A DNA stretch of 7,158 nucleotides, from the NCBI GenBank assembly GCA_946626785.1, contig CAMOUY010000110.1, forward strand, positions 1 through 7,158, in the 5' to 3' direction. Below are positions 6,298-7,158 of this stretch, piece after piece; the first letter of the stretch is position 1; each line of letters opens with the position of its first letter. The notes beneath the pieces were generated by a model. It searched no databases. It was not told the DNA's origin and was given only the letters and a program-made list of their open reading frames with translations. This DNA is from UBA9732 sp003456855. Lineage in GTDB: Bacteria > Spirochaetota > Spirochaetia > Sphaerochaetales > Sphaerochaetaceae. A program made the position numbers and the translations under genes.

Positions 6298-7158
6298 ATG
6301 GAGATAACGAACAGTTCTTATATCACTACGGCTGACATTGGGGATGTATGTCCCCTCTTCTTCAAGGACTTCAACCTTGACGGTGAGATATCATCAGCGA
6401 ACCTTGAAATCACGGCCCTTGGAGTCTATGAGGCCAGCCTCAACGGATCCAGAGTCGGAGACTTCATAATGGCTCCAGGATGGACAGCCTACAACAAACG
6501 TCTACAGGTGCAGTCCTACGATGTCACGACACTTATAAAGAAAGAGAACCGTCTATGCGTTACAGTAGGACGAGGATGGTTCCGCTCACCAATGCCCGGT
6601 TGGGAGAAAATGGAGGGAGACAAGAAGAGACGCTATGAACAGCCATGCGGACTGATTGCAGCCCTGACGGTCTCCTTCGCTGACGGAAGAAAACAGATCA
6701 TCAGAACCGATGAAAGCTGGCAGGTAAAAGAGAGCCCCATCCGCTTCAGCGAGATCTACGATGGTGAAATATACGACGGCACCTTCATGGCAGACCGTTC
6801 CAGACCCGCCGAGAATCTCATCTGGTCAAAGGACATCCTGATCCCTCAGGAGGGAGAGATCGTCAAGGAGATCGAAGCCATAGACGCCTGCAGCATAATA
6901 AGAACACCAGCAGGAGAGACAGTGGTCGATTTCGGGCAGGAGGTCACAGGCTATGTCAGATTCACAGTCAATGCCAGATGCGGTGACAAGGTCAGATTCC
7001 TCCATGGCGAGGTTCTGGACAAGGACGGCAACTTCTACAATGCCAATTACCGCTCAGCCAAAGAAGAGGTCCAGTACATCTGCAAGGATGGGGAACAGAC
7101 ATGGAACCCTAGGCTGACCTTCTTTGGCTTCAGATACATAAAGCTTGAGAGCTGGCCT
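6298..7158 (+). CDS. GH78 alpha-L-rhamnosidase, N-terminal part (truncated by window edge)
   Basis: The enzyme hydrolyses terminal alpha-L-rhamnose from glycosides or polysaccharide fragments. The frame stays open to the right edge, giving the first 287 residues. These cover the N-terminal beta-domains: ALGVYEASLNGSRVGD at 40-55 followed by APGWTAYNKRLQ (59-70), VGRGWFRSP at 90-98, and SPIRFSEIYDGEIYD at 146-160. VDFGQEVTGYVRF (210-222), HGEVLDKDGNFY (236-247) and TFFGFRYIKLESWP (274-287) then follow. These are classic landmarks of the bacterial rhamnosidase N-terminal and carbohydrate-binding-like domains that precede the (alpha/alpha)6 barrel. The barrel and its catalytic acids lie outside the window. 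No signal peptide is seen, so the enzyme is probably cytoplasmic and works on material imported by the transporter upstream. An in-frame ATG at 6280 would add six residues. Confidence 0.92.
   Translation, partial: MEITNSSYITTADIGDVCPLFFKDFNLDGEISSANLEITALGVYEASLNGSRVGDFIMAPGWTAYNKRLQVQSYDVTTLIKKENRLCVTVGRGWFRSPMPGWEKMEGDKKRRYEQPCGLIAALTVSFADGRKQIIRTDESWQVKESPIRFSEIYDGEIYDGTFMADRSRPAENLIWSKDILIPQEGEIVKEIEAIDACSIIRTPAGETVVDFGQEVTGYVRFTVNARCGDKVRFLHGEVLDKDGNFYNANYRSAKEEVQYICKDGEQTWNPRLTFFGFRYIKLESWP

Overview
This window most likely comes from an anaerobic, carbohydrate-fermenting bacterium. A spirochaete of the Sphaerochaeta/Treponema type is my best guess, and a firmicute is possible. The guess rests on three things: a GH57/DUF3536 protein beside recN and nadK, the flavour of the NAD kinase sequence, and a rhamnoside-use locus. 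Base composition looks moderate (about half GC by eye), with many AGA/AGG arginine codons. No rRNA, tRNA, CRISPR array, insertion sequence or phage gene is visible, and coding density is very high.

The left part (1-1193, +) is the C-terminal part of a GH57-family glycosidase carrying a DUF3536 domain; its N-terminus lies outside the window. It meets, tail to tail with a 17-base overlap, a tightly packed minus-strand operon. In transcription order this is a DegT/DnrJ/EryC1/StrS-like protein (4733-3693), NAD kinase nadK (3679-2819) and the DNA-repair ATPase recN (2826-1177). The nadK and recN frames overlap by 8 bases, and each has a GGAGG ribosome site five bases before its ATG. The DegT-like protein has the fold signatures of the aminotransferase family but appears to have lost the Schiff-base lysine and the phosphate-binding residues, so it is probably not a PLP aminotransferase.

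The right part is a plus-strand sugar locus. A divergent intergenic region of about 107 bases (4734-4840) holds a good promoter, a 15-base tandem repeat and a short 5'-leader dyad. It is followed by an MFS sugar transporter (4841-6217), a terminator-like hairpin, and the start of a GH78 alpha-L-rhamnosidase (6298 to the right edge). The simple reading is import of a rhamnose-containing oligosaccharide or glycoside by the transporter, then cytoplasmic removal of terminal rhamnose. The hairpin between the two genes may limit read-through into the rhamnosidase.

Most of the window is ordinary. The points most worth a second look are the lysine-less DegT-like protein in the nadK-recN operon, the repeat architecture of the divergent promoter region, and the terminator with an embedded GGAGG and a possible competing fold.
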